A stretch of DNA of 15,879 bases from Agrocybe praecox (GCA_964017145.1 CAXHKQ010000136.1:1-15879); one strand, 5' to 3'. Counted from the stretch's first letter, positions 1-10,200 are shown. Notes: generated by a model from the sequence alone, not told the origin. Translations and numbers: made by a program.

Positions 1-66
1 AATCATCTTTACTACTATTTATTGTCCTTCCTACTCTATGAATGTGTGATGATGATGATCTCTGAT

Positions 67-78
67 CGCGCGCGCGCG
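67..78. repeat. (CG)6 dinucleotide run
   Basis: Twelve bases of alternating CG, seen directly. Two more such runs follow within 280 bp. Confidence 0.9.
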
Positions 79-315
79 AGGTGGGTGCATTTCAGCCGAC
101 ACACCGATCGGTGTGTTTGTTTAATGATCGACCGTTAATAACTCCGTAAATTCGTTAGTGTGCTGTGAACCGGCGAACCGGTCTCTCTTTGACACATTCA
201 AATATATTCTAGTCGTTTTCCATATGGTCGGTCATAAAAGCGCTCTTGTGCATAGCTTGGTATAATATCACACAAATGCATTTATATTGACTTTCGGATA
301 AATCTCTAGAGATGG

Positions 316-355
316 GCGCGCGCGCGCGCGACCCATTCATGCTCCGCGCGCGCGC
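316..355. repeat. Pair of alternating CG runs
   Basis: A 15-base GC alternation at 316-330 and an 11-base CG alternation at 345-355 are separated by 14 bases. Both are purine-pyrimidine alternations of the type that can adopt Z-DNA. No function can be read from them. Confidence 0.85.
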
Positions 356-2289
356 TGATCGTGTCATTGCAGCTGCGCTCGATTTAATTGAGTACTCACT
401 CACAGCCGAGCTTTGCGTTTTCGAATTGGGGCCTCAGGCGATAATTATCATGCACACCGTCGCCGCAGACGCCCAGGCGCGACACAATCAACAGTACAGA
501 AGCTGATCAGTTATTTCTTACTTTGAGCTGCGGGGTGTTTTCACACCACGCAAACACTGCGTGTTCCGGTTAGCCGTAAAAAGCCGATAATGTCGTTTTT
601 TATGTAATCGCGTTTGCAAAACCCAAGGATATTGGCCTGAAAAACACATCAATATTTACACACCGCTCGCATTTACGCGCAGTGATTATTATGTTTATGG
701 AGTGCGAGAACGCATGTCATGCTCAAGCACTACATATTTACAGCAAACATAAGACACTCGAGTGCATTTAATTCTATACACCGTGTGTGCACTTCAACAC
801 CATCGGGCGGCTCAGCCCACTTGACCATCTGTGCGCAGTCGCACAATGCGAAAAGGGTCTGGACTGATTCAAGTGGCTCGCGTGCTGATGATTATCACCA
901 AACGCGAGTGATGTTGCAAATGTCGTGTGTCTCCTCCCGGACGTGAAGTGCGAAATCGTTGATGGATTAATGTCACATTAGCCGAGTGCGCCGAGCACAC
1001 ATCAGGGACCAGAGGACAGATGGAAATATGTTGGCTACTTTTAATATGACCAAGATTTATCGACAAATAGTAGGCATGATGGGTATTTTAGAAATGACAA
1101 ATCGATGTTATCGTTTGAATATGCAGTGATATTTTCTGTATAGCACATACTCACGTACCACCGTGACACATCCGAAACATAGACATACCGCAGTTGTGCT
1201 TTAAGCTGCATTGTACGAATTGCCAGTACTTCGAAAACAGCGCGCAGCATCCCCTTCATATTTTCATGTGACGCCAAACAATTCAAAAATGTTATACTAT
1301 ACTCAGAGCGCGAACGTGTTGGAGCCAACAACGCAGCCGGCACGTGCGCTTGGATGACAAATCTGTTGAATAACCGCGACATATACAACGATATACATAT
1401 GTATGTGATGCAGAGGAGGGTGGTGTCGAATAGAAATGTGTGGCTACTTTATTTTTATTAATATGCACGTCTCGCTCGTATATGTTGATTAGTTGTTCGT
1501 TGGTATATTTTCATTGGGATTCTTCAAGAGAGTATGTCACACACTCTCTATATCCAGGCAGCCTCCAATCTATTCTCGTCTCAACACTCACAGATTGAAG
1601 GTACACAGAATTGCACCCAACACCAATCTAATTAGGAGCCTATATCTGGGGTCTGGTGCGGCAGATTACTTTTGCAATATGTATGGCCGATAAAACGGAT
1701 GTGTGCTCGCGCTCTCGGACAGAGTGTTACGAAGTGCCAGTCATCATATGTGGATGTATGTGGATGCGAATATGTGTGATTCCGCACAGCATGCGAGCCA
1801 ATACCGGTGTGTCGATGCGATGATTCACGAACGAACAATACTCAATCCGGGCCTCCCTAATTGAACCGAGGGATTTGCCCGGTCTGCCGACTGCGCCGTG
1901 GCGTCCATATCGCGCGTCCGTATCTCTCTGACAGACAGCAGACCGACACCACCAGACTCGACGGCCCAGGCTTATAACGATGATGCCGCCGCCGAGCACT
2001 CGCAAGCTCAGATACACACAGACTTATCAAGTGGAAATATTGAATTCTCAAGTGTTATTTTGAATAGTGAATCCGTCAATCATATAGAGAGATACCTATC
2101 TTACTCTATAAAACACAAACTCTTTCTGACATGTAATCCTTACGTTCGAGAACCGCTGGACGAATCACATGTGGGTTTTGGCACACGTGTGCGCCCATCC
2201 TTTGAGGTGGTTTTAGGATTTGGTTTTGTAAGATATATTGCACCGTTGTCGAGATATAAGCATCGGAAGCAGGGAAAACACGAAATTTG

Positions 2290-2490
2290 CTCACACGGAC
2301 ACACACATACAAAGAATGCGCAGTGCTGGAATCAACATGTATTGATGGCACTGGACTGCAACAAACACCCACACACCGATCCACAAGCACATACATAGAC
2401 ACACACAGACACATCAACACACACACACGCACACATACTTACACAGTCATACACACATATGTGCGTGTATGTATGTGTGTGTGTACGTAT
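2290..2490. repeat. CA/TG-rich compound microsatellite
   Basis: The plus strand is dominated by CA and ACAC motifs up to about 2457 and then switches to TG/TATG motifs to about 2485. It is an imperfect compound microsatellite. The open frames crossing it on both strands (His/Thr-rich or Val/Cys-rich) are products of the simple sequence. Confidence 0.85.
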
Positions 2491-2621
2491 TTCATCGCCT
2501 AATTCAGAATCGGATTACCAGGCACGCAGGAAATATACTAGAATGAAATGATGGTTTGTTGAACTTACAACGCACAACACAATTAACGGTGATGATTGGC
2601 TGGACCGATCGCGCTGACTTT

Positions 2622-3525
2622 TTGGTACAGTGCAACCTCTCTAAGTCGGAATTTCTATAAGCAGAAAACTATTTACACTGGAACAAAATGTAGGTTCCGT
2701 TCGAATTATTTTGTGATGCACATTATATTAAAATGATTTCAGTTCAGTACAACCTCTCGATGCCGAAACACCGGAACAAAATGTTGGTCCCGTGCGAATT
2801 AGTTTGCAATGCAGTTTTTAATCAAATTATTTTTGGTACAGCTGATTCTATCTAAGCCGAAATTTCCCTAATCCGGATACCTCTCTAAAAAAAATGTTGG
2901 TCCCATGCGATTCATTTCGTAATAATTGTAATAAAATGAATTGAAGTACAGTGGAACCTTTCCAAGCCGAAACCTCCTAAGCCGGAAATCTCTCTCTACA
3001 CTGGAATCAAATATTGTGTAATGCACAGGGGGAACCTCCCTAAGCTGAAACCTTTTGGTCCCGTGCGATTAATTTTTTGATCAAATATTTTTTGTGTACG
3101 GTCGAACCTCTCCAAGCCGAACCTCCCTTATCCGGAAACCTCTCCACACCGCAACAAAATTATTTCGTAATGTTTTTTTATCCAAATGATTTTTAGGTAC
3201 AGTTTAGGTCCTCTCTAAGCCGGAAACCTCTCTAAACCGTAACAATATGTTGGTGCGAATGAATAGTTTGATGCACTTTTTAATCAAATGATTTTTGCTA
3301 CAGTGGAAATTGCCTAAAAATAAACCTTCTCTAGATCGGAACATAATGTTGGTCTCGAGAAATTAGTATTGTAATGCAATTTTGATCAAATATTTTGTTG
3401 TACAGTGGAACCTCTCCAAGCCGAAACCTCCCTGAACCGGAAACCTCTCTACACCGGAATAACATTTTGGTGCCGTGCGATTTATTTTGTAATGCACTTT
3501 CGAATCAAATTTATTTTTTGTTGTC
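2622..3525. repeat. Degenerate minisatellite, about nine units with nested 17-bp repeats
   Basis: Unit starts, marked by TACAG or a close variant, fall near 2626, 2745, 2837, 2947, 3024, 3097, 3198, 3299 and 3401, so units are roughly 75-120 bp. A full unit (3401-3520) opens with TACAGTGGAACC and holds three tandem copies of a ~17-base element of the form AACCTCyCtrarCCGGA. It then has a segment around ATGTTGGTCCCGTGCGA and a tail rich in TAATCAAATnATTTTT. Copies are diverged and some carry internal deletions, for example the units starting at 3024 and 2745. The CAGTGGAACCTC opening loosely resembles terminal repeats of pogo/Tigger-type DNA transposons; that resemblance is from memory and weak. 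Confidence 0.8.
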
Positions 3526-3558
3526 ATCGGCGGCGGACGCTGGCGGCGAAGCCGCTAG
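3526..3558. other. GC-rich hairpin ending in CTAGT at the edge of the minisatellite
   Basis: Right after the last repeat unit the sequence turns sharply GC-rich. A GCGGC/GCCGC stem with a GAA loop is followed directly by TAGTTT, and AT-rich host DNA then resumes. It looks like a defined end of the repeat block. A short hairpin followed by CTAG-T recalls the 3' ends of Helitron-like elements, but the usual gap between hairpin and CTRR is absent. Confidence 0.4.
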
Positions 3559-4458
3559 TTTGTGATATTTAAGAGTTAGAGTATTTTTTAGTTCGGACAC
3601 TTTGTATGTGCCAATACAAACACTTCTGACGTGCTTTTATTTCATCACGAATCAAGAAAAAAAGAGTTTCAGGTAGGATATCGAATGTGGCGTATGTTGT
3701 ATTTCTCGACATGACGTCAGACAATTGTATATATTTCATGTTATAATTTTCGTAGACCGATCTGCCCCACATCAAATGATAGCTTATTAAAACGGCTACA
3801 ATTAATGTCTAACATGTTTTTTTTTAATTATGTTGATAACTTCAGTACAGCAAAAGTAGAAAATAGACAGAATATTGCAAAAGTGAAAAAGTGACAGAAT
3901 ATTGCAAAAGTGAAGAAAAAAAAACGTAAAACTTCGCCAGTTTAGTTATCATTGCTTGTTAGCTGGTTTAGCTGTCGATAATATCTCATCCGAAAGCCTT
4001 CCTGAAAATTATTTTTTTTTCGGAAATCGTGATTAAGAGATAAAAGCACTTTAGAAAAGTTTATACAACATAACATAACATAACATGACTTTTGTTAAAT
4101 AGTGTAATAATTGAAACAAACAATACATTGTCGACTATCTTCCACAGTCTGTATTCACACATATGAGCGCCAACACCACAAATCAGCGTCACACAATGTC
4201 GGCGTCAACGTTTGCGCGCCAGAGCTCGGCTCCTGCCTTTGGTGCTGCTCGTCCAGAGTGCTGCTCTGCTCAGTGCTCTCAGCTCCGATGCTCGCTTGCG
4301 CACATGAATTATAACTAAACACACACATGCGCTGGATTCCCGGTCTAATGGTTTTATGATGATACACATCGTGCCGTTATATTGCACACACGGACACATT
4401 GCAGACAGCTGAATCCTTCGAGGTCCGAGGCCCGTAATATGAGAAACTTCCGGGCAAG
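3557..4458. other. AT-rich host DNA with small direct repeats, no gene
   Basis: No coding signal is visible. Small repeats include a 22-bp direct repeat GACAGAATATTGCAAAAGTG(aa) at 3866 and again at 3893 (27-bp period), and four tandem AACAT copies near 4067-4086. This stretch is the host flank on one side of the retrotransposon insertion. Confidence 0.6.
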
Positions 4459-4462
4459 GAAT
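4459..4462. repeat. Target-site duplication (GAAT), copy 1
   Basis: GAAT immediately precedes the TG of the LTR here and recurs directly after the CA that ends the other LTR. Four-base duplications are usual for Ty3/Gypsy integrases. The match fixes the element ends at 4463 and 13808. Confidence 0.85.
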
Positions 4463-4512
4463 TGTTGCGGGTCAAAAGCCTTCACGATTTTACGCATACG
4501 TTCGCTCGTCGC

Positions 4513-4537
4513 CTGGCGCTTTTATTTAGGGCGCCAG
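4513..4537 (-). terminator. Poly(A) signal AATAAA in a hairpin loop (3' LTR)
   Basis: In the sense RNA, AAUAAA (4526-4521) sits in an 11-nt loop closed by a perfect 7-bp stem, CUGGCGC/GCGCCAG (arms 4537-4531 and 4519-4513). It lies about 58 nt before the LTR end, a normal place for the R/U5 boundary. A second CGCCAG at 4554-4559 can compete for the same partner, so two alternative folds are possible. The identical structure occurs in the 5' LTR at 12501-12525. Use as the polyadenylation signal is inferred from position. Confidence 0.65.
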
Positions 4538-5592
4538 CCGTTTTTACACGGCACGCCAGACCACGAGTTTTTCCTCACTCAACCAGCTCTAAACCTTCAA
4601 CCGCCCGGTCTAGACTCAGCGCCGCAGTGAGTGGTGCGTGGGTCAAAATTCCTCGACAAACGTTGTCGCTCGGTCGCAAATATGTACGTTAACGCCACAA
4701 AATCAAAATAATCGCTCAAAAGGGTTGTAAATGAAAACACCAAAACTAAATCGAAAATTAAATCACAAAAGAAAATATAATCTCGCAAACAAAATATAGA
4801 GGCCTAATCGGGTTAGTAAGTGTGCGTGTTGTATATGTATAATCGTATTGTCCTCGCTCAATTAAAATAGATATTAATAATAAATTCTGCCACTTAAATT
4901 CAAACCTACGCGGGCGAAATGACTCGCGCGCGTGATGACGACGAAGATCGAAGAACCGTTGTGCGGGTTGCGGCGTGCGGTGATGAAAATGACGATCCGC
5001 CAATGATGCGGCGAGGCGGACGCGCTGGACGATCGGATGGCGGGTCGCCGGCGATGTGGCGAGGCGGGGTCGCTGTCGCTCGATGCGCGGCCGGATGTTG
5101 GCGGTCGTTCGGGTGCGGACTGATGTTTGGCCACACGCGGTCCGTCAATGCCGCCCTGGATCGGAAGTCGTCGCTCGGCCGCCCGTGGCGGAAAAACGGG
5201 ATCGACGGATGGGCGGCGCGCCGGGGCGATGGTCGTCGTGCGCCGCTTGATGTCCGAATCGATAGGGGGGTTCGGCCGATGGTCGCCGATCTTTGGGGGC
5301 GTCGCACACGTGATGTTTTCTCGCCGCGCGTGTTTTGCGTGTCGCGCGTTTTGGCGTCCGGAGTGTTCTCGAATTCGCGGCCACCGCTAAGGCGGTGGGT
5401 TCCGGGGGCGGGCGTGTGTACGCGACCGATTTGGTGGCGGACTTGTGGTCGCTCGGTGGAGGGCACTTCCGGAAAAAAAATGTAACGGTGCGCGAAACGA
5501 AACGTGACACGAGTCGGGCAATCGAATCCGGAGGACGTCTAGAGTCTTAGGCCAAAAAAAATACGAGAGACCGAAGCGAGCTTCGGTGGCAG

Positions 5593-5600
5593 CTTATATA
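5593..5600 (-). promoter_or_regulatory. TATA box copy in 3' LTR
   Basis: TATATAAG on the minus strand, identical to the one in the 5' LTR, lies about 216 nt from the U3 end. An 8-bp-arm palindrome (ACCGAAGC GA GCTTCGGT, 5570-5587) follows it in the sense direction. If active, this copy would drive transcription out of the element into host DNA toward lower coordinates. Confidence 0.55.
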
Positions 5601-5755
5601 GCCGAGGAAAAATCTATCCATTTCTCCTTCTGAGAAAATTGTTCTCTCGGCACTTCGAAAATGCCAGCGTGGCAAAAACTGAACGATCATTCGAATTCGA
5701 TCGCTCTACCGCTTATCGCTATCTCTTATCAGTGCGCTATACTCACCACAGGACA

Positions 5756-5771
5756 TTTCCCCTACTTTTCT
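5756..5771 (-). other. Polypurine-tract-like run inside U3
   Basis: In the sense direction this is AGAAAAGTAGGGGAAA followed at once by TGTCC, which is how a polypurine tract and U3 start normally look. It lies 45 nt inside the LTR rather than at the LTR boundary, and it is present in both LTRs (the 5' LTR copy is at 13748-13763). At the true junction (5817) the sense sequence is pyrimidine-rich. Its role is therefore unclear. Confidence 0.4.
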
Positions 5772-5832
5772 AATCTGAACGTATTATTAATCCTCAACGT
5801 AATTCAAACCTGAACACGGTACTAAAGTGGGA

Positions 5833-5873
5833 TGAAAATATTGTGAGACGAGAATCGAATCACAATATTTTCA
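5833..5873. repeat. Perfect 14-bp inverted repeat beside the 3' LTR
   Basis: TGAAAATATTGTGA (5833-5846) and its exact reverse complement (5860-5873) flank a 13-nt loop. In the sense RNA the hairpin ends 16 nt before U3, close to where plus-strand DNA synthesis should start. It is absent from the 5' side of the element. Confidence 0.85.
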
Positions 5874-6232
5874 CTTCTATGACAAGATGTAGTGTATGTG
5901 TCGGTGTGTTGTTGATCACTCCACTGTACAATGTCTGCGAAATAAAATACGTGATATACTGAAAATTACGTTAAATATGCTGATTGTTCAGATTTTAATG
6001 GCGAAAATAGTAAAAAGTGTGACCGATTGCATCTTTTCAAATTCGGGAAATAAGATTTTAATTCCCTCCGACACATCTGACCTCTTTCTGTCTTTTCAGG
6101 ATGTCGAGCTAAATGCGGCAATCTTTTGTCGATACATATATATTTTTCGTGTCTATTATCGACTTACTCACACGAACCGAATCTGACCAAGGCGATAACG
6201 AACTTTGTTTCCACTCATTCAAACATTCACAC

Positions 6233-6240
6233 TATATAAA
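6233..6240 (+). promoter_or_regulatory. Possible antisense TATA box
   Basis: TATATAAA on the plus strand, opposite to gag-pol, with CA-containing initiator-like positions 24 to 34 nt downstream (CCAGTG at 6255, TTCATC at 6264). It lies upstream of the hairpin repeats, each of which carries AATAAA or a near variant on this strand. No convincing plus-strand protein follows. It could be chance in AT-rich sequence. Confidence 0.25.
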
Positions 6241-6467
6241 ACCAAAATCCATCACCAGTGTGCTTCATCGTCGGCGTCGAGCGTTTCCGAACGCGACACG
6301 ACGATTGCCGCACAATACAGACAAACACATAATTCCACGAACGATCTTCTGCTCGTTTTCGTTCGTGGCCTTCATGGCACTCGAACTAAATCGTCTATCG
6401 AACGAATATACTTTGTGTATAACTCACGTTCACAACTCAACATTATTCATCAAATTCAATCAAATGA

Positions 6468-6950
6468 CACCGTCGAATAAATCGACCAAATCTCCACACT
6501 TGTTCAACGCGAACCCAAAGTGTTTATCAAATTCTACCGCCGAATAAATCGACCAAAATTTTGCGATTGTCGTCACATCGGACGCAGCAATCGAACTCTA
6601 CGCTCCTTCACAAATAATACCGCCGAATAAATCGGCCAAATTCAGAAATTGTCGTCACATCGGACGCAGCAATCGTACTCTACGCTCCTTCACCAAAACA
6701 ATACCGCCGAATAAATCGGCCAAATTCCGCGATTGTCGTCACATTGGACGCAGCAATCGAATTTCTGCTTCTCCATCAAATTGTACCGCCGAATAAATCG
6801 GCCAAAATCCAGAATTGTCGTCTCATCGGACGAGCTATGAAACTCCACGATCCTTCCAATAAAAACACCGCCGTAATAAATCGACTACGGCATCAACTCC
6901 GCATTTTCTCCACGCCCAAACTGTGGTCGAATAAGTAGACCACAACTCGA
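6468..6950 (-). repeat. ~83-bp tandem repeats, each with a conserved hairpin
   Basis: Hairpin cores lie near 6472, 6539, 6622, 6706, 6788, 6870 and 6922; the four middle intervals are 82-84 bp. Each core is a short stem around GAATAAA (plus-strand view): GTCGA/TCGAC in copy 1, GCCGA/TCGAC in copy 2, GCCGA/TCGGC in copies 3-5, GCCGTA/TACGGC in copy 6, TGTGGTC/GACCACA in copy 7. Copies 2 and 4 also hold a second hairpin, CGATTG/CAATCG enclosing CGTC/GACG. Stem sequences differ while pairing is kept, which points to selected RNA structure. A further unpaired relative of the core sits at 7231-7246. The array lies in the 3' untranslated part of the genomic RNA. Confidence 0.8.
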
Positions 6951-7292
6951 ACTTCTCTCATCGATCTTCAAACAAATGGACAAAATAAACATCACAGACC
7001 AAAACAAATACTACTGGTTCTGAATTAATCGAACTGGCTCGATCTTGTGTTTGCATTTACCAGACTTGAGAAACAACGTTTCCACTGCTTTTACACATCG
7101 CGCTCGAGATACTCGTTGCACGGCGTTTTGACTGAAAAAATACAGTCGACGGGTTTTATTTTAGTCAGACTGACCTGACAATATATTTTCATTTCCCGTG
7201 ATGGAGAACAAACGAATAGTCGTCGTTCCACTGCTGAATAAATCGGGTGTCTCACAAATCAATTAATTACAAATCATTATTTTGGGGGCATT

Positions 7293-10200
7293 CTAGTTCT
7301 TTTTCAAATCTTTGGCACTGAATATTCCGAGGACTTTACCGTTTTCATCTTCGATCTCATAGCTGCTGAAACCTTCTTTCTTTCTTACTTTGCAACGTTG
7401 GAATTTGGGTGCCAGCTTCGCCATGAAACCTTTACCAGCGTCTGACAATGGGAATGTTCTTTTCCACACTGTTTCGCCTACCGCGAACTCTACAGGACGC
7501 GCACGTAAATCGTATCTATGTTTGCTGATTTCGTGTGTTTTCTTCAAGTTGCGCGTCACTATCTTCCTGATCTTCTCGAAATGCTCGTCGTTACGTTCGG
7601 TGTCGTCGTTTTCGATGTTGTAATTACCAGACGTCGACATGTGTCGGCCGAAATTGGCGTAATAAGGCGTTAGGCCAGTCGAAGAGTGTTTCGCAGTGTT
7701 CATTGCGCTCGCGATTTTCTGTATGTGGCGATCCCACGTGCGATGTTCGCCAGCCACATAGCTGCGAATCGCAACACCAATGGTCTTGTTCGCCGCCTCT
7801 GCAGCATTTGCTTGTGGGTGATATCGCGATACATAAAAAGGTTTGACGTGATGGTCTGCCAAAAACTTCTTGTATTCGCGTGAAACAAACTGACTGCCAT
7901 TGTCGCTCACAATCATATCGGGAACTCCGAATGTGACGAAAACATTTTGTTCGAGGAACTGCACTATCGCTTTGGTCGTCGCTAGCCTAACTGGGTGAAT
8001 GTGAACGAACTTCGTAAACGCGTCAACGATAACTAACATGTGTATGAATCCGCTCTTCGATCGCGGTAACGGTCCAACAAAATCAGCGTACAAGACTTGC
8101 CAAGGTCTTGCTGCTTCAATTCGCTGTCCCATTAACGCGCGCTGGGTGGTATTAGACGATTTCGACGCGCGGCACACGTCACAATTGTGCACGTATTTTG
8201 TGATGTATTCATACATCTTTGGCCAGTAAAAATCGCGACTTACACGATCAATCGTCTTGTGTCTACCTCCGTGAGCGCTGGTCGGATCATCATGGCATTG
8301 CCTCAACACCTCATCGCGTCGGTCCGCAGGAACCACTATTCTCCAACCTCCTCGATCGAAAACGCTTGCACCATACGAACAATGCTTTTTCAAAATATCT
8401 CCTTCGCAACGGTACTGCGGATATGCGTCAGGGTCTTTCTGCACTCGCGCTATCAATTGTGTGTACCAGCCGTCCGACGACTGTGTAAAAGATTGTACAT
8501 CAATTGACTCGACAGCGCGTGACAACGCATCAGCGACGACCATGAGCCTACCTGCGCGATGTACCAAATTGAAGTCGTATGGTTGTAGTCGCAATGCCCA
8601 TCGACCGAGTCGACCGGAGGGGTCCTTCAAGTTTTGCAGCCACTGAAGTGACGCGTGGTCTGTCACAACAGTGAAATGCGTTCCCTCAATGTATGGCCTA
8701 AATTTCTCGATACCCACGATCACTGCTAAACACTCGCGCTCGGTTGTCTGATATTTGCGCTGCGCTGGCGACAATTTTTGACTAAAGTACGCTACTGCAC
8801 GCTCTGAATCACCTTCACCTTGTACCAAAACGCCTCCAATTCCGTAATCGGAAGCATCCGTCTGAATTGTGAACGGCTGATCGTAATTTGGACTCGCTAA
8901 CACAGGCTCGGACACTAGCGTCTTTTTAATCTGCTCAAACGCCTCACTCGCAGCATCGGACCATTCGAACTTTTTGCCTTTCTTCAACAGGTCGGACAGA
9001 GGAGCACTCATCGTGGCGAAATTGGGAATAAAACGCCGATACCAACCGACCATGCCGAGTAGACGACGAATATCTTTAGCGTTGGTGGGCTGTGGATATT
9101 CGAGAATTGGCGTAATATGTCCAGGGTCAGCAGCGATGGTGTTATTACAAATTATGTGTCCCAAATATTTTAGTTTTCGCATGCAAAATCGTGATTTATC
9201 TGCACTAATTGTCAATCCTGCTTCCGTGAGTCGCTTCGCAACACTACGCAACAATTCAAACTGATGTTCGACTGTGTTGGACGCGATGATAATATCGTCC
9301 ATATAGACAAATACAAAAGGTTCGAGGTCGCACCCGAGAACACGATCCACGAGACGACACAGTGTTGCACCACTGTTACAAAGGCCAAAAGGCATTCGCG
9401 AGTACGCGAAAAATCCTTTTCCGCTGATAGAAAATGCGGTCTTTTGCTTTGCGTCGTCCTCTAGCTCCACTTGATGATAGGCATCCGAAAAATCAATTGA
9501 TGACAACACACGCGTTTGAGAAAGCTGGGCTAATATTCGGTTGAGCTGAGGCTGCGGATAAGCATCTTTCGCTGTTACAGCGTTCAATTTTCGTGCGTCG
9601 AGGCACAACCGAACTTTACCATTCGCTTTTCGCACGCATATCATCGGATTGTTCCATGGACTTGAGCACGGAAATATTGCGCCGATTTCGAGCAGGCGAT
9701 CGATCTCGGCGTGAACCTCTTTTTGTACATAAGGTGAAATAATGTACTGGGTTTGTTTTATGGGTTTTGCGTCGCCGGTATCGATCGAATGTCTCAACAA
9801 TGACGTTTTGCTCAATATGCCAGGTTTTCCGAATGGCATGCCCTTCAACACTAAATTCAGCTCGCTCGCGTCTGCGTCCGACAATTCCATATGCTCAGAA
9901 ACAGATATTTGCTTCTCCGCTTCTATGCTGAATACTTCTTTAATTTCCGGGCGGATGTTAAATAATGCCCAAAAATCAACACCAAGTACAAGATCGTGCT
10001 TAAGACTAGGCAGCATGGGAGCTTCGATAACTCGTGAATACCCCAAATATGTCACTGGTAAAACAAGTGTGCGCGTCGTTGAATGTACTGTGCCGTCAGC
10101 GGTTCGAATCATAAATGACGATGGTTTTGTCTTGATTCGCCCGCTGTCCACTAATGCCTCAAAACGCGATCCGACCACTGATACTTCAGCGCCAGAATCC

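Larger units (their letters stand above)
1..2280. other. Host non-coding DNA, no gene supported
   Basis: I see no gene in this stretch. Open frames exist but are short or lack an ATG; the longest, at 1898-2398 on the plus strand, opens only with GTG, has no recognisable motif and runs into a CA-rich microsatellite at its 3' end. Base composition varies from AT-rich to CpG-rich. An intron or intergenic DNA is equally possible. Exons without recognisable domains could be missed. Confidence 0.5.
4463..5816 (-). repeat. 3' LTR of the retrotransposon
   Basis: Begins TGTTGCGG and ends CCTGAACA on the plus strand, so it reads TGTTCAGG...CGCAACA in the element's sense. It matches the other LTR over its whole length apart from four one-base length differences in homopolymers (a T run near 4568, an A run near 5192, a G run near 5397, an A run near 5554). 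Its core, about 4905-5530, is strongly GC- and CpG-rich, while both ends are AT-rich. The TATA box copy lies at 5593-5600 and the likely poly(A) signal at 4526-4521. Confidence 0.95.
5817..7292 (-). other. Non-coding 3' internal region of the element
   Basis: About 1.48 kb between the pol stop and the 3' LTR, where errantiviruses carry env. No sense-strand frame of useful length exists here, so this element lacks env. It holds a 14-bp inverted repeat next to the LTR, a plus-strand TATA-like box, an array of hairpin repeats and, at 7155-7160, an extra sense-strand AATAAA about 130 nt beyond the pol stop. Confidence 0.8.

Noticed and set aside
1898..2398. 166-codon plus-strand frame as a host exon
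   Set aside because: It begins at GTG with its first ATG far downstream, shows no domain, and its 3' part is a CA microsatellite.
4919..5485. Plus-strand frame of 188 codons in the 3' LTR
   Set aside because: It has an ATG but is antisense to the element, low in complexity, and interrupted in the other LTR copy by one-base differences; open frames occur on both strands because stops are rare in this composition.
6468..6950. CRISPR-like array
   Set aside because: Units are tandem and diverged over their full length, with no identical repeats alternating with unique spacers, and the context is a eukaryotic retrotransposon.
5817..7292. An env gene downstream of pol
   Set aside because: No sense frame of adequate length, no signal peptide or membrane segment; the region is filled with structured repeats.
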